64,000 bases of DNA, taken from the NCBI GenBank assembly GCA_902765595.1, contig CACXAQ010000002.1:124001-188000 (forward strand), read 5' to 3'. Positions 60,550 through 64,000 of the stretch are shown here, piece by piece; position 1 is the first letter of the stretch, and every line of letters begins with the position of its first letter. Both the position numbers and the translations under genes were made by a program. The notes under the pieces were generated by a model, which saw only the letters and a program-made list of their open reading frames with translations, was not told the DNA's origin and did no database searches. The DNA is from Oscillospiraceae bacterium (GTDB lineage: Bacteria > Bacillota > Clostridia > Oscillospirales > Oscillospiraceae).

Positions 60550-62586
60550 ATGAGCAATCCCAGCGATTTCATCATTGAAAACGGCGTTCTGACGAAATAT
60601 GTCGGCCCCGGCGGGGATGTGGTCGTGCCGAATGGCGTGACTGTCATTGCCTCAAATGCATTCAAAGGCTGTGCAAACCTGACTGGCATAGTGATTTCGG
60701 AGAGCGTGACCGAAATCGGCGACTTTGCGTTTTGTGCTTGCAAAGATCTTCTGAATGTTACGTTTCCCAACATCCTTGAGAGCATCGGGAACAATGCGTT
60801 TTTTAATTGCAAAAACCTGACAAACCTCACCATACCCAAAAGCGTAAAGAGCATCGGAAGCGGAGCCTTCGGAGGCTGCGAAAAATTGGTGAGCATTTCG
60901 ATCCCGGACAACTTAACAAGCATTGGACACAGCGCCTTTTCCGGGTGTAAGAGTCTCGCAGAGTTCGTGATCCCGAGTTCCATTACAGATATCAAGCTCG
61001 GAACTTTTTCAGGATGCCAAAGCCTGAAAAGTCTGGCGATTCCGGAAGGCGTCGTGAACATTGAGGACGATGCTTTTTCCGGCTGCAGCGGTTTGACCGA
61101 AATCATCCTGCCGAGCGGGATCACAAAGATCAACCGCCGCGTTTTCGAAAGATGCAAGAGCCTTGCGCGTGTTTCGATTCCGGACTGCGTAACGGATATC
61201 GGGCGCGGCGCTTTTTCCCGGTGCGAGAGCCTGGAAAGCATAACGATCCCGGAAGGCATAACGAATCTCGGGGATTGGGCGTTTTTCGAGTGCGGAAGTT
61301 TGTCGAACGTAACAATTCCGACCGGCGTGAAGAACATCGGGGGATCAACGTTCGCACGATGCGGTAGTCTGACGGAGATCGCAATTCCGGAGGGCGTAAC
61401 AGAGATCGATAAGGAAGCCTTTTTTTCATGTACAAATTTGAGAAGTGTACATCTTCCAGACAGTATCGTAAAGATAGGAGAGAGCGCCTTTGCCTGCTGC
61501 CCCTCCCTTTCTGAAATCACGATCTCCGATCATGCCGGAAAGTATCGGTCAATAGACGGCGTGTTATTCAGCAAAGATGGGAAAAAGCTGATCGCGTTTC
61601 CTGCGGGACACAAAGGCGATACCTACGTCGTTCCCGACCAAACGGAACAGATCACACCTTATGCTTTTTATGGTGCGGAGCGGCTGAAGCGAATCACACT
61701 TCCTCAATCTTTGAAGAGCATTGGCGGCAACGCCTTTAAGCGTGTCGGCATCCCCTTCCTGACAGTTCCTCGGTCGGTTGCAAAGCTGCCGCAAAAGGCG
61801 TTTAATACCTCGGCCACGGAGCAAATCGACGATCTGCACGCGATTTCTTGTGTCATCCCATACGTCGCCGTATACGCGGCGGACATGGTTGGCGCTTTGG
61901 TACGCCCGATATACATCGGGGGGCCATTGACCGATATACCTGCAAAACTGAAGAACAGCGCAGTTGAAGGATTCTTTTATGCCGTGCAGCACGAAGTCGT
62001 TGATATTCTCCCGTTCAGGCAAAGCTATCTGGACCACATCAAGAGAAACAGCAAAACGTACGCAAAGCAGGCGGGTGAGGACGAGCCTGTCCTGCATCTT
62101 ATGGTCGAAGAAGCGCTGCTGTCCGATAAGGACGTCGAGTCGCTCCTGGATAAATTCACGGCGCAAAATCGCCCTGATCTTATCGCCGAACTGCTGGACT
62201 ATCAGAATGTGCAGTTTGTTGGAAAGAAAGTCCGTTCTTCCGCTTTTTACGTATCCGGGGAAGCGAAACGTTTACAGAAGATGCTTGAGCGTCGTGAGAC
62301 GATCAAGCGGCAGAAAGGCATCAAGGGAATCGCTTTTGTTCAGACCGGTGTGCTACAGGAATTTGGATATTATGATGAATACACCGGCGCGAAAGATATG
62401 AGCGATCTGAAGGAGTATATCGAGGATCGCGGCGGTTTTCTGCGCAGTGCGGTCAGCTCCAACACGGACTATCTGATCTGCAATGATCCGAACAGCAATT
62501 CCACGAAAAGTCAAAAAGCCAAAGAGCTGGGAGTGCCAGTCATCACCGAGGAAGAATTCCTCAGAATGGCGAACGAAAAGGAGTAA
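60550..62586 (+). CDS. Long cytoplasmic LRR protein with C-terminal BRCT domain, paralog 9
   Basis: 678 residues, CAGGAGG ribosome site. Shared leader (SDFIIENGVLTKYVGPGGDV), then about thirteen LRRs to residue 330, the longest array here (VKSIGSGAFGGCEKLVSISI). A helical region follows with LIAELLDYQNVQFVGKKVRS, and a C-terminal BRCT domain (GIKGIAFVQTGVLQEFG, EYIEDRGGFLRSAVSSNTDY, LICNDPNSNSTKSQKAKELG, VPVITEEEFL). It lacks the HAPAGSYAEQY cap. Three bases separate it from the exonuclease gene, so the two are one transcript from cassette E. Confidence 0.88.
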   Translation: MSNPSDFIIENGVLTKYVGPGGDVVVPNGVTVIASNAFKGCANLTGIVISESVTEIGDFAFCACKDLLNVTFPNILESIGNNAFFNCKNLTNLTIPKSVKSIGSGAFGGCEKLVSISIPDNLTSIGHSAFSGCKSLAEFVIPSSITDIKLGTFSGCQSLKSLAIPEGVVNIEDDAFSGCSGLTEIILPSGITKINRRVFERCKSLARVSIPDCVTDIGRGAFSRCESLESITIPEGITNLGDWAFFECGSLSNVTIPTGVKNIGGSTFARCGSLTEIAIPEGVTEIDKEAFFSCTNLRSVHLPDSIVKIGESAFACCPSLSEITISDHAGKYRSIDGVLFSKDGKKLIAFPAGHKGDTYVVPDQTEQITPYAFYGAERLKRITLPQSLKSIGGNAFKRVGIPFLTVPRSVAKLPQKAFNTSATEQIDDLHAISCVIPYVAVYAADMVGALVRPIYIGGPLTDIPAKLKNSAVEGFFYAVQHEVVDILPFRQSYLDHIKRNSKTYAKQAGEDEPVLHLMVEEALLSDKDVESLLDKFTAQNRPDLIAELLDYQNVQFVGKKVRSSAFYVSGEAKRLQKMLERRETIKRQKGIKGIAFVQTGVLQEFGYYDEYTGAKDMSDLKEYIEDRGGFLRSAVSSNTDYLICNDPNSNSTKSQKAKELGVPVITEEEFLRMANEKE

Positions 62587-62589
62587 TCC

Positions 62590-63927
62590 ATGGAAGAGCT
62601 GACTATACTCACCCGGCAAGAGCCAGGGATCGCGGAGCTGTATAACTTCGACGAGATTAAAGCCTATCTTGACCAAAGGCTGGATGCCTACCGAAATCTG
62701 GTCTATTCGAAGGACAGCCTGAAGACTGCCAAGGCGGACAAGGCCCAGCTCAACAAGCTGAAAAAGGCGCTGGATACCCGCCGCAAGGAGATCAAGGCCA
62801 TCTACATGGAGCCCTATCTGCGCATCGAGGCCCAGATCAAGGAGCTCACCGCCATGATCGACGAGCCGCTGGCGGCCATCGACGGCTTCGTCAAGGACAT
62901 GGAGGCCGAGGAAAAGCGGCAGAAGCGGGAGCTGATCCGGGACTGGTACCGGAAGGAGGCCGCTCCGCTGGGCGAGCTTTGGGAAAAGGTCTTTGAAGCG
63001 CCGGGCTTTGTGGACGCCAAATGGCTCAACAAGAGCTGCAAGGCCGCCGAATGGCAGCAGGCTGTGCGGGAGAAGATCGCCCGGGCCGCTGCGGATATCC
63101 AGACCATTCAAAACACCGCCGGGGCGCACACGACAGCCGTGTTGACCAAGTACCTTGACGGTATGGATCTGGCCGCGGCGACTGCTTTCAAGCGCGAACT
63201 CGAGGTCACAGCGGAAGTCGCGGAAACCGAGGTAACAACAGTCGAGGACGAGGATCGCACCGTCGGCTACAAAGTTCTGAAGGTCTCCGGCACCCAGCGG
63301 CAGATGGAGCAGCTTTTGGAGCAGTTGGAGCTGATGGGCATGGACTGTGACGTGCTGGAGGACGGCATGCCTCAGCCCATGAGGGAGCTGATGAAGCCCG
63401 ACTTTGACAGCTTCGTGGCCTTCGACATCGAGACCAGCGGCACCTTCGGCGCAGCCAGTGGCGACATGCCCGCGGAGATTACCGAGATCGGCGCCTCCAA
63501 GGTGATCGACGGCAAGGTTGTAGAGTGGAAGGACTGGTTCTGCAATCCTGGACGGAAGATCGTCCCTCGTATTGCCCGCCTGACCCATATCACCGACGAC
63601 ATGGTGGCCGATGCGCCAAGCGTGGAAGAAGTGATCCGGGAGTTCGCGGCCTTCGTCGGTGATCTGCCGCTGGTGGGACACAACATCAAAAGCTCCGACC
63701 TGCACTACATTAACCGCGCGCTCAAGCGGGCAGGCGTCGCCATGGACAACGGCTTCTTCGATACCTATCTCTATGCCAAAACGCTGAAGGATCGCTATGG
63801 CTGGGAGAACGTAAAGCTGGAGTATCTGTCCCAGGTCTTCGGTGTGGAGCAGCCGGAGGCCCACCGCGCTTACTGCGATGCCGAGGCCAACGTCGGCGTG
63901 TATTTCAAGCTGAAAGAATTGGACTGA
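62590..63927 (+). CDS. DUF1351-like protein fused to DEDDh 3'-5' exonuclease
   Basis: 445 residues. Residues 1-260 resemble phage DUF1351 proteins (YRNLVYSKDSLKTAKADKAQ, RRKEIKAIYMEPYLRIEAQI), with long helices. Residues about 274-445 form a DnaQ-fold exonuclease: FDIETSG (Asp279, Glu281), LVGHNIKSSDLHYINR (Asp370) and HRAYCDAEAN (His425, Asp430) complete the DEDDh set. It should remove nucleotides from DNA or RNA 3' ends. The ATG lies four bases after the paralog 9 stop. Its 5' end is duplicated in the scar at 60184. A phage-derived helper and a nuclease in one chain suggest a nucleic-acid-processing role. Confidence 0.88.
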   Translation: MEELTILTRQEPGIAELYNFDEIKAYLDQRLDAYRNLVYSKDSLKTAKADKAQLNKLKKALDTRRKEIKAIYMEPYLRIEAQIKELTAMIDEPLAAIDGFVKDMEAEEKRQKRELIRDWYRKEAAPLGELWEKVFEAPGFVDAKWLNKSCKAAEWQQAVREKIARAAADIQTIQNTAGAHTTAVLTKYLDGMDLAAATAFKRELEVTAEVAETEVTTVEDEDRTVGYKVLKVSGTQRQMEQLLEQLELMGMDCDVLEDGMPQPMRELMKPDFDSFVAFDIETSGTFGAASGDMPAEITEIGASKVIDGKVVEWKDWFCNPGRKIVPRIARLTHITDDMVADAPSVEEVIREFAAFVGDLPLVGHNIKSSDLHYINRALKRAGVAMDNGFFDTYLYAKTLKDRYGWENVKLEYLSQVFGVEQPEAHRAYCDAEANVGVYFKLKELD

Positions 63928-63950
63928 GCATTTTATACAAGATATATAAA

Positions 63951-63995
63951 GAATCGCCCGCGCGAAGCGCTTTTGATGCTTCGTGTGGGCGATTT
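63951..63995 (+). terminator. Intrinsic terminator at the end of the LRR/exonuclease unit
   Basis: GAATCGCCC and GCGAAGC pair with GCTTCG and GGGCGATTT, followed by CTTGT at the window end. Confidence 0.8.
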
Positions 63996-64000
63996 CTTGT

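Noticed and set aside
42857-62586. Diversity-generating retroelement acting on the LRR genes
   Set aside because: No reverse transcriptase gene, no template repeat and no adenine-biased variation were seen in the window.
42857-62586. Secreted BspA-like surface adhesins
   Set aside because: None of the nine LRR proteins has a signal peptide, LPxTG motif or membrane segment, and three contain BRCT domains.
1-64000. tRNA, rRNA, riboswitch or insertion-sequence genes
   Set aside because: No cloverleaf, rRNA motif, known riboswitch core or transposase was recognised by eye on either strand; an Infernal and tRNAscan run would settle this.

Overview
The window is a moderately GC-rich chromosome segment that looks like a Gram-positive gut Clostridia genome of Oscillospirales type. 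This rests on Firmicutes-style gene order (recJ-relA-dtd-MBL), strong AGGAGG ribosome sites, a DUF4317 gene, and dispersed palindromes of the GTAGGGG...CCCCTAC and CCTTCCCCTTGAGGGGAAGG kinds that I recall from such genomes. Species is not assignable from sequence alone, and no rRNA, tRNA, CRISPR array, insertion sequence or integrase was seen.

Region 1 (1-5.9 kb): a truncated DUF4317 gene, a membrane-anchored PI-PLC-like protein, then a three-gene sugar-nucleotide unit (HTH-GHMP kinase fusion, nucleotidyltransferase, nucleotide-sugar dehydrogenase) behind a promoter embedded in a long palindrome, and a convergent cdsA. Region 2 (6-20.3 kb): one long exopolysaccharide locus from a strong promoter at 5967-5995. 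It encodes an aminotransferase, two ATP-grasp proteins, an epimerase, a priming sugar transferase, GT4 and GT2 glycosyltransferases, a flippase, a polymerase-like membrane protein and a Wzz-like protein. A CapD-type dehydratase runs convergently against it. Region 3 (20.5-31.7 kb): housekeeping genes, namely DegV, a minus-strand operon recJ-relA-dtd-MBL-nucleotidyltransferase-galE, a LOG-family protein and an EamA transporter. relA is broken: about 30 residues of the HD domain appear missing and the frame changes.

Region 4 (32-41.5 kb) begins where a polysaccharide deacetylase gene is reduced to its 3' end, a likely island boundary. It carries a compact operon of an RNA polymerase alpha-CTD x2/sigma-region-4 protein, a ParB-like protein, a SNF2/DEAH-type helicase and an AT-rich orphan. 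A DUF4143 ATPase and two acidic unknown proteins follow, the last two each behind a copied terminator-promoter cassette.

Region 5 (41.7-64 kb) is the most unusual part. A WYL regulator, a VWA protein, a MoxR AAA+ ATPase with an overlapping HEPN-like gene, a DUF4132 protein and a DUF1351-DEDDh exonuclease are interleaved with nine paralogous cytoplasmic leucine-rich-repeat genes, three of which carry BRCT domains. Copies of the ends of the VWA, MoxR and exonuclease genes lie between LRR genes as scars, the same promoter cassette precedes several genes, and near-identical 69-bp LRR units occur inside genes. I infer a modular, expanding MoxR-VWA-LRR system, plausibly a conflict or stress-response system with a diversifying sensor set. 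Its function is not shown by the sequence.
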